DNA from: Actinophytocola oryzae
GTDB lineage: Bacteria; Actinomycetota; Actinomycetes; Mycobacteriales; Pseudonocardiaceae
Length of the DNA: 64,000 bases
Direction: 5' to 3'
NCBI RefSeq assembly: GCF_004364325.1
Contig: NZ_SOCP01000010.1
Coordinates: forward strand, 186,001 to 250,000
The translations under genes were made by a program, and so were the position numbers. How positions within the stretch are numbered: position 1 is the stretch's first letter; each line of letters opens with the position of its first letter. Positions 51,828 to 59,806 of the stretch are shown piece after piece. The notes beneath the pieces are model-generated. The model had not been told where the DNA came from. It ran no database searches and saw only the letters and a program-made list of their open reading frames with translations.

Positions 51828-52696
51828 CACGCCAGCGCCCGCAGGCATCGGGCTGGCGGGCGGGTGCCCCGGATACTCGCCACCATCTCGACCACCTTCC
51901 TGGTTCTGTCCACTTCATGCGCGCGGAAGACCCGCGCACCTGCCATCGCCGCGACCGAGGTCGCCGCGAGGGTGCCGTCCACCCGGTCGGCCACTGCCGC
52001 ACCGAGTGTCTCGCCGATGAAGTCCTTGTTGGACAACGCCATCAGCACCGGCCAGCCGGTGCCGACGAGCTCGTCGAGCCGCCGCAGCAGCTCGAGACCG
52101 TGCCAGGTGTTCTTGCCGAAGTCGTGCGTCGGGTCGATCAGGACGCCCTCGGCAGGCACGCCGAGCGACACGAGCCGCTCCGCGCGGGCCGCCAGTTCGG
52201 CCGTGACCTCGGCGACCACGTCCAGGTAGCGGACGCGGTGCGGGTCGGTCCTCGGCGCGACGCCCCCGGTGTGCGAGCAGACCATGCCGACGCCGAACTC
52301 GGCGGCGACCTCGGCGAGGCGCGGGTCGGCGCCCGCCCAGGTGTCGTTGATGAGGTCGGCGCCCGCGAGGCACGCCTCCCGGCCCACGTCGTGGCGCCAG
52401 GTGTCCACGCTGATCACCAGGTCGGGATGACGTTCCCGGACTTTCTCCACAAAAGGGACGATTCGCCGGATCTCCTCGACCGTGTCGACGTGTTCGCCGT
52501 GCGCGCCTGCCCGGACGCCGCCGATGTCCACTATGTCGGCGCCCTCCGCGACCACGCGGTCCACCGCCGCCAGGGCTTCCCTCTCGCCGAAGGTGGCCCC
52601 TCGGTCGTAGAAGGAGTCCCTGGTCCGGTTGACGATCGCCATCACCAGTGCGCGGTCCTGGGGGACCGTACGGCTGCCGAAGCGAAGTGTGCTCAC
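51827..52696 (-). CDS. folP2: Dihydropteroate synthase homologue FolP2
   Basis: A 289-residue TIM-barrel protein of the DHPS family. The canonical N-x-T-PDSFSDGG segment is changed to VNRTRDSFYDRG, and the later DTWRHDV and NDTWAG motifs replace the DT..., IND pattern only partly. The mycobacterial FolP2 (Rv1207) has these changes and was reported to lack DHPS activity, so a true folate role is doubtful. Coupling to gpgS suggests a link to glucosylglycerate metabolism, as yet undefined. It lies 82 nt after the LOG-family gene. Confidence 0.87.
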   Translation of the reverse strand: MSTLRFGSRTVPQDRALVMAIVNRTRDSFYDRGATFGEREALAAVDRVVAEGADIVDIGGVRAGAHGEHVDTVEEIRRIVPFVEKVRERHPDLVISVDTWRHDVGREACLAGADLINDTWAGADPRLAEVAAEFGVGMVCSHTGGVAPRTDPHRVRYLDVVAEVTAELAARAERLVSLGVPAEGVLIDPTHDFGKNTWHGLELLRRLDELVGTGWPVLMALSNKDFIGETLGAAVADRVDGTLAATSVAAMAGARVFRAHEVDRTRKVVEMVASIRGTRPPARCLRALA

Positions 52697-52778
52697 CGAC
52701 CAAGCGTGCCACGGGGTACCGGCGAAAACGCGGCCTGATACACCGAGGTCACAAAAGGTGATGTCGCGGAAACGTGCT

Positions 52779-53549
52779 CTAGTGAGTGTCCTCCCAGGCC
52801 TGGTAGGCCTCCTCGACCACGCGGACGGCGTCGTCGACGTCGTCGGTCAGGTGGAGCAGCGCCATGTCCTTGTCGCCGACCTTGCCCTCGGCGTACACGG
52901 TGTCGCGCAGCCAGTTGTACAAGCCGTCCCAGTAGGACCGTCCGAAGAGGACCACCGGGAACTTCGTGACCTTCTTCGTCTGCACTAAAGTGAGCGCCTC
53001 GAACAGCTCGTCGAGAGTGCCGAAGCCGCCCGGCAGGCAGATGAACGCCTGCGCGTACTTGATGAACATCGTCTTGCGGGCGAAGAAGTACCGGAAGTTG
53101 ACGCCGAGGTCCACCCACTTGTTGATGCCCTGCTCGAACGGCAGCTCGATGCCGAGGCCGATCGACAGGCCGCCCGCCTCGGAGCAGCCCCGGTTGACGG
53201 CCTCCATCATGCCGGGGCCGCCGCCGGTGATGGCCGCGTAGCCCGCCCTGGCCAGCGCCGCGCCGATGTCCATGCCGAGCTTGTACTCGGGATGCTCGCG
53301 CTCCGTGCGGGCCGAGCCGAACACGGTGACCGCGCGCGGCACCTCGGCGAGCGCGCCGAACCCCTCGACGAACTCGGCCTGGATGCGCAGCACGCGCCAC
53401 GGGTCGGTGTGCACCCAGTCGGCGGGGCCGCGGGAGTCGAGCAGCCGCTGGTCGGTGGTGGAGGGTTCCACAAGCCTTGACCTGCGCAGCACGACCGGAC
53501 CGCGCTGCTTCTCGGCTGGGTGCTCGTTGTCCTCCTGCTGGATCGTCAT
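52779..53549 (-). CDS. LOG-family (TIGR00730) Rossmann-fold protein
   Basis: A 256-residue protein of the LOG/lysine-decarboxylase-like family. The motifs AITGGGPGMMEAVNRG near residue 106 and LPGGFGTLDELFEALT near 170 (PGGxGTxxE) are those of cytokinin riboside 5'-monophosphate phosphoribohydrolases. Rv1205, its likely counterpart, makes cytokinins in M. tuberculosis, but this N-terminally extended subgroup may have another nucleotide substrate. TAGACT lies 7 nt before ATG 53549, a leaderless layout. Confidence 0.87.
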   Translation of the reverse strand: MTIQQEDNEHPAEKQRGPVVLRRSRLVEPSTTDQRLLDSRGPADWVHTDPWRVLRIQAEFVEGFGALAEVPRAVTVFGSARTEREHPEYKLGMDIGAALARAGYAAITGGGPGMMEAVNRGCSEAGGLSIGLGIELPFEQGINKWVDLGVNFRYFFARKTMFIKYAQAFICLPGGFGTLDELFEALTLVQTKKVTKFPVVLFGRSYWDGLYNWLRDTVYAEGKVGDKDMALLHLTDDVDDAVRVVEEAYQAWEDTH

Positions 53550-53562
53550 TGGCGCGAGTCTA
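53550..53562 (-). promoter_or_regulatory. Putative leaderless -10 element of the LOG-family gene
   Basis: Minus-strand TAGACT (53562-53557) is followed by 7 nt and ATG 53549. No ribosome-binding site is present. Confidence 0.42.
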
Positions 53563-53614
53563 TTGGGTCACGCGAACCGGAACGTGGCCGACAGCCACCG
53601 AACAGGAAAGCTGT

Positions 53615-54172
53615 TCACGAACGGGTGGCCGCGCTCCTGACCTCCCCGAGGGCGAATCCGAGCAGGTTGAGGCCGCGCCACAGCGTGGGGTCGTGCGCGG
53701 CGGGGTTGTTCCTGCCGAGGCCGATGCCCCAGACCCGGTCGCGCGGGCTGGCCTCGACGAGCACCTGGTCGCCGGTGCTCAGCAGGAACTCGCGTAAGTC
53801 GTCGTGCTGGCCGAACTTGTGCGTGCCCGCCGCGACGACGATCTCGTAGCGGGTGGCCTCCCAGACCGCCTGGTCGAAGTTCCGCGCCTGCCTGCCGAGG
53901 GCCTTCGCCTCCTTCGGCGTGGCGGCGGCGAGGATCCTCCCCGCGGTCTCGGGGTCGTTGAACAGGGTGGCCTTGCGCCACATCATGTAGTGCTCGGCCG
54001 TGGCGAAGGTGTTGCCGTCGACGGAGAAGGGCGCGGGCCACCACTGGCTGAGGCAGCCAGGGCCGACCGACCCGTCGGGCTCGGGCGCGTGCCCGTAGAA
54101 CGGCAGGTAGGTGAAGGTCGCACCCTGCCCGACGGCGGTCAGCAGGGCGGCTTTGCTGCGCGGTGACTCCAT
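53615..54172 (-). CDS. NADAR family protein (predicted ADP-ribosylguanine hydrolase)
   Basis: A 185-residue NADAR (YbiA-like) protein. The core motifs are FLxFYGH-like TYLPFYGHAPE near residue 21, LSQWWPAPF near 41, FATAEHYMMWRKA near 55, KALGRQ near 91, and the C-terminal RDRVWGIGLGRNNPAAHDPTLWRG. NADAR enzymes remove ADP-ribose from guanine in nucleic acids and protect against DNA-modifying toxins. A PafBC-type box and 7-nt leaderless spacing stand directly upstream of ATG 54172, linking it to DNA damage. No ADP-ribosylating toxin gene is adjacent. Confidence 0.9.
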   Translation of the reverse strand: MESPRSKAALLTAVGQGATFTYLPFYGHAPEPDGSVGPGCLSQWWPAPFSVDGNTFATAEHYMMWRKATLFNDPETAGRILAAATPKEAKALGRQARNFDQAVWEATRYEIVVAAGTHKFGQHDDLREFLLSTGDQVLVEASPRDRVWGIGLGRNNPAAHDPTLWRGLNLLGFALGEVRSAATRS

Positions 54173-54202
54173 GCCCGACAGGGTGCCGCAGACCACCGAC
54201 AA
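54173..54202 (-). promoter_or_regulatory. PafBC-type DNA-damage promoter of the NADAR gene
   Basis: Minus-strand TTGTCGGTG (54202-54194) is a perfect match to TTGTCRGTG. It is followed by 8 nt, CACCCT (54185-54180; NANNNT) and 7 nt to ATG 54172. Geometry and the 14-nt core AATTGTCGGTGGTC are identical to the ligB promoter. Confidence 0.75.
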
Positions 54203-54215
54203 TTCCCGCCCGACG

Positions 54216-54433
54216 ATGCTCGGCCGGCCAGGGGAGGCGCTGTCCGGAAGGTCACGCGGGCGCTCGAATCGATCGGGTTCGGCCACGCTCGCGCCAAGGA
54301 CAGCCACGCCGTCTATCGGCATCCCGACGGTCGTACCGTCATCGTCCCGCAACACGGCACCGTGAAGCGGGGAACTCTCGCATCGATCATTCGGCAGGCC
54401 GGGCTCAAGGCGGACGAGTTTCTGGCGCTCCTC
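54216..54433 (+). pseudogene. Broken HicA-type toxin gene
   Basis: From 54248 one frame reads KVTRALESIGF...SHAVYRHPDGRTVIVPQHGTVKRGTLASIIRQAGLKADEFLALL, a full HicA mRNA-interferase core with the catalytic His in SHAVYRHP. The only ATG (54216) is in another frame and would need a one-base shift near 54246 after ALSG. No stop follows the core: the frame runs into the lipoprotein gene. No HicB partner is seen. So the toxin is inactivated both at its start and at its end. Confidence 0.65.
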
Positions 54434-54490
54434 TGGATCCACCGACCGTTTCCGTGCAACCGGTGTCGGCGTCCGGTCCGTGTAGGTGGT

Positions 54491-55054
54491 ATGCCGTGGC
54501 TCGTCGTCCTGCTGTGCCTGTTGGTGTCGGCCTGTGGGCGGCCTGCCGCCGACACCGAGCCGGCCTCGCCGTGTGCGGCGGAGTTCGGCCGTGGTGAGTT
54601 CGGGTCCGACTACGCCGTGGTCGCCACGCTCTCCCACCCGCCCGTCGTCGGGGAGACGGCGACGCTGACCGTGGGGGCCTGCGCGAAGGAGCCGGGAGAC
54701 GTGATCATCTCCGTCCGGCTGGCCGACGGCGTCGAGTGGCGGACGCCGCCCGACGGCACCAGCGTGACCACCGAGCCCGCGCCCTACGGCGGCTGCCGGG
54801 CCACCGCCACCCGGCGGTGGGACCTCGCCGCCATGACACCGGTGGCCCTGACCGGCGTGGTCGTCGCGACCAAGGCCGGTACCGCGGAGCTGACCGGCAC
54901 CGTCGAGCCGGCCGGTGACCGGGTCGGCCAGGGCAACTCGGCGTACGTCCACCTCACCGTGGGTGCCGACGCGTCGCACCTCGGCTTCCCGGAGCGGTCA
55001 GGTGACGACTCGGCGACGACCGCGACACCGCGGCCGTCGCCGGACTGCGGCTAG
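54491..55054 (+). CDS. Hypothetical lipoprotein
   Basis: A 187-residue exported lipoprotein: signal peptide MPWLVVLLCLLVSAC with the lipobox LVSAC (Cys 15), then a beta-rich domain with two further Cys (in VGACAKEPGD and YGGCRATATRRWDL). The conserved-looking VALTGVVVATKAGTAELTGTV segment resembles bacterial immunoglobulin-like folds. The family is not recognised. The same frame extends upstream into a broken hicA; ATG 54491 in front of the signal peptide is the credible start. It converges on dapE with a 4-nt overlap. Confidence 0.7.
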   Translation: MPWLVVLLCLLVSACGRPAADTEPASPCAAEFGRGEFGSDYAVVATLSHPPVVGETATLTVGACAKEPGDVIISVRLADGVEWRTPPDGTSVTTEPAPYGGCRATATRRWDLAAMTPVALTGVVVATKAGTAELTGTVEPAGDRVGQGNSAYVHLTVGADASHLGFPERSGDDSATTATPRPSPDCG

Positions 55055-56115
55055 CTCAGGAAGTCGGTCAGGACCTTCGCGCACCGGGTGATCTGCTCGG
55101 TCGGGACGTTCTCCTCCTGGGTGTGGCACATGACCGGGTCGCCAGGGCCGAAGTTGACCGCGGGCAGGCCGAGCGCCGCGAAGCGGGCCACGTCCGTCCA
55201 ACCCAGCTTGCCGACCGGGGTGCCGCCCGCGGCCGACACCAGCTCGGCCGCCGCCGGGGCGGTCAGGCCCGGGAGGGCACCCGCGGCCGAGTCCGTCACC
55301 GTCAGGTCGTAGCCCGCGAACACCTCGCGCAGGTGGGCCTCGGCATCGGCGGGCGTGCGGTCCGGGGCGAAGCGGTGGTTGACCGTCAGCACGGCCTGGT
55401 CAGGCACCACGTTGCCGCTCACGCCACCCTCGACGCGCACCGCCTGCAGACCCTCGCGGTAGACGCAGCCGTCGATCTCGACGGTTCGTGCCTCGTACGA
55501 CGCCAGGACGGCCAGTGCGTCACCGAGGGCGTGGATCGCGTTCTCGCCCATCCACGCGCGGGCCGTGTGGGCGCGACGGCCCGACGTGCGCAGCTCCACC
55601 CGCATCGTGCCCTGGCAGCCCGCCTCCACCGTCCCGTTCGACGGCTCGCACACGATCGCCAGGTCGCCCTCCAGCCAGGACGGCAGGTCGCGCTCGATCC
55701 TGCCCAGGCCGTTGCGGGACGCCTCGATCTCCTCGCAGTCGTAGAACACGTACGTCACGTCGTGGCGGGGCGACGGCAGCGTGGCCGCCAGGTGCAGCAT
55801 CACGGCGTCGCCGCTCTTCATGTCGACCGTGCCGAGGCCGTGCAGCACGCCCTCGGTGCGGCGGACCGGGAGGTTGTCGTTGACCGGCACGGTGTCGATG
55901 TGGCCTGCCATGACCACCCGGGACGGACGGCCGAGGTTCGACCGCGCCAGCACGGCGTTGCCGGAACGCACCACCTCCAGCGCCGGGGCCTGGGCACGGA
56001 GCGCGGTCTCGATGGCGGCGGCGATGGCCGCCTCGTCACCGGACACGCTCGGGATGTCCACCAGGGCGGCGGTCAGTTCGACAGGGTCACCGGCAAGGTC
56101 CAGGTTCACGGGCAC
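55051..56115 (-). CDS. dapE: Succinyl-diaminopimelate desuccinylase
   Basis: A 354-residue M20 metallopeptidase-fold enzyme that frees L,L-diaminopimelate from its N-succinyl form in lysine and peptidoglycan synthesis. Metal ligands are visible: His in MAGHIDTVP near 70, Asp in LGTVDMKSGD near 98, Glu pair in YDCEEIEA near 130, and the final His in PVMCHTQEENV near 328. GTG 56115 lies 7 nt after TAGCTT, as for a leaderless mRNA (GTG 56109 is alternative). It is divergent from dapD across only 23 nt. Confidence 0.93.
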   Translation of the reverse strand: MPVNLDLAGDPVELTAALVDIPSVSGDEAAIAAAIETALRAQAPALEVVRSGNAVLARSNLGRPSRVVMAGHIDTVPVNDNLPVRRTEGVLHGLGTVDMKSGDAVMLHLAATLPSPRHDVTYVFYDCEEIEASRNGLGRIERDLPSWLEGDLAIVCEPSNGTVEAGCQGTMRVELRTSGRRAHTARAWMGENAIHALGDALAVLASYEARTVEIDGCVYREGLQAVRVEGGVSGNVVPDQAVLTVNHRFAPDRTPADAEAHLREVFAGYDLTVTDSAAGALPGLTAPAAAELVSAAGGTPVGKLGWTDVARFAALGLPAVNFGPGDPVMCHTQEENVPTEQITRCAKVLTDFLS

Positions 56116-56138
56116 GTACAGGAAGCTACCGTTGCCCC
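56116..56138. promoter_or_regulatory. Overlapping divergent leaderless promoters of dapE and dapD
   Basis: In the 23-nt gap the minus-strand TAGCTT (56128-56123) sits 7 nt before the dapE GTG, and the plus-strand TACCGT (56127-56132) sits 6 nt before the dapD GTG. The two -10 hexamers share two bases, and each -35 must lie inside the other gene. RNA polymerase could not occupy both at once. Confidence 0.5.
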
Positions 56139-57110
56139 GTGACTAGTGCAGACACCTCCGGGGCGCTGGGCGTCGGCCTGGCGACCGTCACCGACGACGG
56201 CACCGTGCTCGACACCTGGTTCCCGCACCCCAAGCTGGACGACAACGCCGTGCCCGGCACGCAGCTGCTCTCCGAGCAACAGGCGACCGACGAGCTCGGC
56301 GCGGGTGTGTCCGCACTCCTCGGTCCCGACGACCACCGGGCGGTCGAGGTCGTCGCCGTGCGGACCGGGATCACCGACCTGACCGAGCCGCCCGCCGACG
56401 CCTACGACGTCTACCTGCGCCTGCACCTGCTCTCCACCCGGCTGATCCAGCCGCACGGCTGCAACCTCGACGGCCTGTTCGGCCTGCTCACCAACGTCGT
56501 GTGGACCAACCACGGCCCCTGCCGCGTCGAGGGCTTCGCGGCCACCCGGATGCGGCTGCGTTCGCGTGGGGCGGTCACCGTCTACGGCATCGACAAGTTC
56601 CCCCGAATGGTCGACTACGTGGTCCCGACCGGTGTCCGCATCGGCGACGCGGACCGGGTGCGGCTCGGCGCGCACCTCGCCACCGGCACGACCGTCATGC
56701 ACGAGGGCTTCGTCAACTACAACGCCGGCACGCTCGGCGCCTCGATGATCGAGGGCCGCATCTCCGCGGGTGTCGTGGTCGGCGACGGGTCGGATGTCGG
56801 CGGTGGCGCGTCGATCATGGGCACGCTGTCCGGCGGCGGCAAGGAGACGATCTCGCTCGGCGAGGGCTGCCTCATCGGTGCCAACGCGGGCATCGGCATC
56901 TCGCTCGGCGACAACTGCGTCGTCGAGGCGGGGCTGTACGTCACGGCAGGCACGAAGATCACCCTTCCGGATGGTCATCTGGTGAAGGCGCTGGAACTGT
57001 CCGGACAGGACAATCTCCTGTTCCGGCGCAACTCCGCGACCGGTGTCGTGGAGGCTGTCGCGCGAACCGGAGCAGTCGTGGAGCTGAACGCGGCCCTGCA
57101 CGCGAACTAA
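56139..57110 (+). CDS. dapD: Tetrahydrodipicolinate N-succinyltransferase
   Basis: A 323-residue actinobacterial DapD that succinylates tetrahydrodipicolinate using succinyl-CoA. The C-terminal left-handed beta-helix is visible as hexapeptide repeats (GVRIGDADRVRLGAHLATGTTV, MIEGRISAGVVVGDGSDVGGG, GEGCLIGANAGIGISLGDNC). The HEGFVNYNAGT segment near 188 is part of the active site. GTG 56139 follows TACCGT by 6 nt. With dapE and dapC it supplies three steps of the succinylase route to diaminopimelate. Confidence 0.94.
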   Translation: MTSADTSGALGVGLATVTDDGTVLDTWFPHPKLDDNAVPGTQLLSEQQATDELGAGVSALLGPDDHRAVEVVAVRTGITDLTEPPADAYDVYLRLHLLSTRLIQPHGCNLDGLFGLLTNVVWTNHGPCRVEGFAATRMRLRSRGAVTVYGIDKFPRMVDYVVPTGVRIGDADRVRLGAHLATGTTVMHEGFVNYNAGTLGASMIEGRISAGVVVGDGSDVGGGASIMGTLSGGGKETISLGEGCLIGANAGIGISLGDNCVVEAGLYVTAGTKITLPDGHLVKALELSGQDNLLFRRNSATGVVEAVARTGAVVELNAALHAN

Positions 57111-57119
57111 CATCGATGG
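57108..57119 (+). promoter_or_regulatory. Putative leaderless -10 element of the CHAD gene
   Basis: TAACAT at 57108-57113 includes the dapD stop codon TAA and lies 6 nt before ATG 57120. The hexamer and spacing are identical to those before paaA. Confidence 0.42.
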
Positions 57120-57983
57120 ATGACCGCCTCTTCACCACCCGAGCAGACCTGGATCGACGAGCAGGTGCACGAGCTGCGTGCGCAGGCCGAGGTGGCGCTG
57201 GAGGGTGCCGACCCGGAGGGCGTGCACCAGCTGAGGGTCGGGGTACGGCGGATCCGCGCCGCGCTGCGGGTGTCCGGTCACGACGGCGGCGGCGCGCTCC
57301 AGGCCGAGCTGCGCTGGTTCTTCGGCGAGCTCGGCCCGCTGCGTGACCTCGACGTGCTGCTCGGCCGCCTGCGGGACGAGACGGACGGCTTCACCCCGGA
57401 CGAGCTCGCCGCGTTCGGCAGGCTCCTCAAAGGATTGCGGGCCGAACGCGGGGTGGCACGCAGGAAGGTGACGCGGGCGCTGCGCGGCCAGCGGTACGAG
57501 CGGCTGCTCGCGGACCTGTCCGCCACGGACATCGCGCCGACCGGGGCCGTCGGCACGCGTGAGGTCGCGCGCCCGTTCCGCAAGCTGCGCAAGGCGGTCC
57601 TGGCCGCGGGGCAGGACCCCGCCGACGAGGTGCTGCACGAGCTGCGCATCCGGGGCAAGAAGCTGCGGTACGCGGCTGAGCTGATGGCCACCGACGGAGG
57701 CAGGCTGGTGCGCAGGCTGGTCAAGGCGACCAAGCGGCTGCAGGACGTGCTCGGCGAACACCAGGACGCGTGCGTCGCCGAGGACCGGGTGCGCGGGCTG
57801 GTCGGCGAGGACCCCGACGAGGCGTTCGTCGCGGGCAGGCTCGTCGAGCGGGAACGTGTCAGGCAGGCGCAGGCTCGTGGCGAGTGGTACGCCGCCTACG
57901 AGGAGGTCGTCCGCACCGCGGAGGAACTGCTCACTCCGCCAGCCGCGCCGCCGCCGCCTCGATCCGCTCGTCGGAAGCGGTGA
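57120..57983 (+). CDS. CHAD domain protein
   Basis: A 287-residue helical CHAD protein. The conserved basic motifs are VHQLRVGVRRIRAALRV near residue 38, FGELGPLRDLDVLLGRLRDE near 70, and LHELRIRGKKLRYAAELM near 170, followed by LQDVLGEHQDACV near 205. CHAD domains bind inorganic polyphosphate and locate to polyphosphate granules. No CYTH triphosphatase domain is fused, unlike many relatives. Its last 53 bp overlap the end of dapC on the other strand. Confidence 0.88.
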   Translation: MTASSPPEQTWIDEQVHELRAQAEVALEGADPEGVHQLRVGVRRIRAALRVSGHDGGGALQAELRWFFGELGPLRDLDVLLGRLRDETDGFTPDELAAFGRLLKGLRAERGVARRKVTRALRGQRYERLLADLSATDIAPTGAVGTREVARPFRKLRKAVLAAGQDPADEVLHELRIRGKKLRYAAELMATDGGRLVRRLVKATKRLQDVLGEHQDACVAEDRVRGLVGEDPDEAFVAGRLVERERVRQAQARGEWYAAYEEVVRTAEELLTPPAAPPPPRSARRKR

Positions 57984-59010
57984 GGGCGACGCGGACGTGC
58001 CGGTCGCCGGTCGGCCCGTAGAACGTGCCGGGCGCGACCAGGATGCCCCGGGCGGCCAGCCAGTCGACCGTCGCCCACGCCTCCTCGCCCCTCGTGCACC
58101 ACAGGTACAGGCCTGCCTCGGAGTGCTCGACGGTGAAGCCGGTGTGCTCGAGCGCCTTGCGCAGCACGATCCGGCGGGCCGCGTACCTGGCCTTCTGCTC
58201 GGCCACGTGCGTGTCGTCGGACAGCGCGGCGGTCATCGCGGCCTGGACCGGGGCGGGCACGATCAGGCCGGCGTGCTTGCGGATCGCCAGCAGCCTGGCC
58301 ACCAGGTCGGGGTCACCCGTGACGTAACCCGCCCGGTAGCCGGCCAGACAGGACGACTTCGACAGCGAGTGCACGGCCAGGAGGCCTTCGAGTGATCCTC
58401 CTGACACCGACGGGTGAAGTATCGAGACCGGCGACGCGTCCCAGTCCAGGGAGAGATAGCACTCGTCGGAGGCCACGACCGCGCCGCGCTCACGCGCCCA
58501 GTCGACCACCTTCCGCAGGTGGTCGGCAGGCAGCACGCGGCCGGTCGGGTTGGACGGCGAGTTCAGCCACACCAGCTTGGGTCGCGCCGGGCCGACGGCG
58601 ACCGTGCTGTCCGACCGCAGGACGTCCGCACCGGCGAGCCGCGCACCCACCTCGTAGGTCGGGTAGGCGAGCGGCGGGATCACGACGAGGTCGCCGGCAC
58701 CGACGCCGAGCAGCGTCGGCAGCCAGGCGACCAACTCCTTGGACCCGATCGTCGGCAGGATCGCCTCCCTGTCGACCCGCACGCCGAACCGCCTGGCCAG
58801 CGCGTCGCGCGCGGCCTCACGCAACGCGGGCGTGCCGTGGGTCGCCGGGTAGCCGGGGATCCACGCGGCGCCGGTCAGCGCCTCCTGGATGACCGGGGGC
58901 ACCGGGTCGACCGGCGTGCCGATGGACAGGTCAACGACGCCGTCGGGGTGCGCACGGGCGCGCGCACCGGCGTCGGCCAGCGTGTCCCAGGGAAAGTCGG
59001 GGAGGGTCAC
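57931..59010 (-). CDS. dapC: Succinyldiaminopimelate transaminase
   Basis: A 359-residue fold-I PLP aminotransferase that forms N-succinyl-LL-diaminopimelate. Motifs are the PGYPATHGTPALREAARD block near residue 53, WLNSPSNPTGRVL near 148, SDECYLSLDWD near 180, and the PLP Lys in VHSLSKSSCLAGYRAGY near 218. GTG 59010 overlaps the ferredoxin stop (GTGA). The fdxC-dapC order is that of Rv1177-Rv1178, which supports the dapC assignment against other aminotransferases. Confidence 0.9.
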   Translation of the reverse strand: MTLPDFPWDTLADAGARARAHPDGVVDLSIGTPVDPVPPVIQEALTGAAWIPGYPATHGTPALREAARDALARRFGVRVDREAILPTIGSKELVAWLPTLLGVGAGDLVVIPPLAYPTYEVGARLAGADVLRSDSTVAVGPARPKLVWLNSPSNPTGRVLPADHLRKVVDWARERGAVVASDECYLSLDWDASPVSILHPSVSGGSLEGLLAVHSLSKSSCLAGYRAGYVTGDPDLVARLLAIRKHAGLIVPAPVQAAMTAALSDDTHVAEQKARYAARRIVLRKALEHTGFTVEHSEAGLYLWCTRGEEAWATVDWLAARGILVAPGTFYGPTGDRHVRVALTASDERIEAAAARLAE

Positions 59011-59333
59011 TCGTCGTGCTGAACGGGAGGGAGGTCCTTGATCCACTGGGGGTCGTGGGCCGTCTTGCCGACCTTGGCGGCACCACCAGGCGAGCCGAGC
59101 TCGTCGAAGAAGTCGACGTTCGCCTTGGTGTATTCCTTCCACTGGTCGGGGACGTCGTCCTCGTAGTAGATGGCCTCCACCGGGCACACCGGCTCACAGG
59201 CACCGCAGTCGACGCACTCGTCGGGGTGGATGTAGAGCATCCGGTCCCCTTCGTAGATGCAGTCGACCGGGCATTCCTCGATGCAGGCCTTGTCGAGCAG
59301 GTCAATACACGGCTCGGCGATCACATAGGTCAC
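59007..59333 (-). CDS. fdxC: 7Fe ferredoxin
   Basis: A 108-residue ferredoxin. The first cluster region CIDLLDKACIEECPVDC and the second CVDCGACEPVCPVEAI give the Cys spacing of [3Fe-4S][4Fe-4S] actinobacterial ferredoxins (FdxC, Rv1177). A long acidic/aromatic tail (DQWKEYTKANVDFFDELGSPGG) follows. It probably donates electrons to oxygenases or reductases. GTG 59333 keeps the invariant MTYVIAEPC start. It is translationally coupled to dapC. Confidence 0.93.
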   Translation of the reverse strand: MTYVIAEPCIDLLDKACIEECPVDCIYEGDRMLYIHPDECVDCGACEPVCPVEAIYYEDDVPDQWKEYTKANVDFFDELGSPGGAAKVGKTAHDPQWIKDLPPVQHDE

Positions 59334-59410
59334 TGCTTCTCCCTGTTAACAGCGTGTCCGGCAAGTCATGAGGTTACCGACCGCCGCTAGTATCCCTCTC
59401 AGCCACCACC

Positions 59411-59806
59411 TCACCGCGACGGACCCAGTGTGGTGGCCAGCACCTTGCCAAGCACCAGTGCCGACGGTAAGGCGCCACAGGCGAAGAGCAGCAGCGACCG
59501 CCAGTCCGAGACCAGGACGAGGTCCCCACCAGGGCCGAACATGCCGAAGACGACCACGGCCAGGAACCACCCGATCAGTGGAGCGGCCGCGACGAGCATC
59601 CTCGGCGACACCCTCCCGGCGACGCCGACCAGCCAAGGAGTCGTCAAGGCGGCCACCAGCGCGCTCACCGGCAGAGGCGCGCCGCCCAGCGTGTGGGGCA
59701 GCAGGTAGCCGTCGAAGCCCAGCGGCAGGAACATCAGCTCCAGTACCGCGAGGACGACCGCGTCGACCACCAGGACGGTCAGGACGAGCCAGTCCCTGAC
59801 CCTCAC
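59411..59806 (-). CDS. DUF6113 membrane protein
   Basis: A 131-residue protein with four hydrophobic segments (about 8-28, 45-62, 68-90, 103-122). It fits the small actinobacterial membrane family found between mshB and fdxC (DUF6113). Function is unknown. GTG 59806 overlaps the mshB stop (GTGA), so it is coupled to mycothiol synthesis, which mirrors the small membrane gene coupled to mca at 19741. Confidence 0.72.
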   Translation of the reverse strand: MRVRDWLVLTVLVVDAVVLAVLELMFLPLGFDGYLLPHTLGGAPLPVSALVAALTTPWLVGVAGRVSPRMLVAAAPLIGWFLAVVVFGMFGPGGDLVLVSDWRSLLLFACGALPSALVLGKVLATTLGPSR

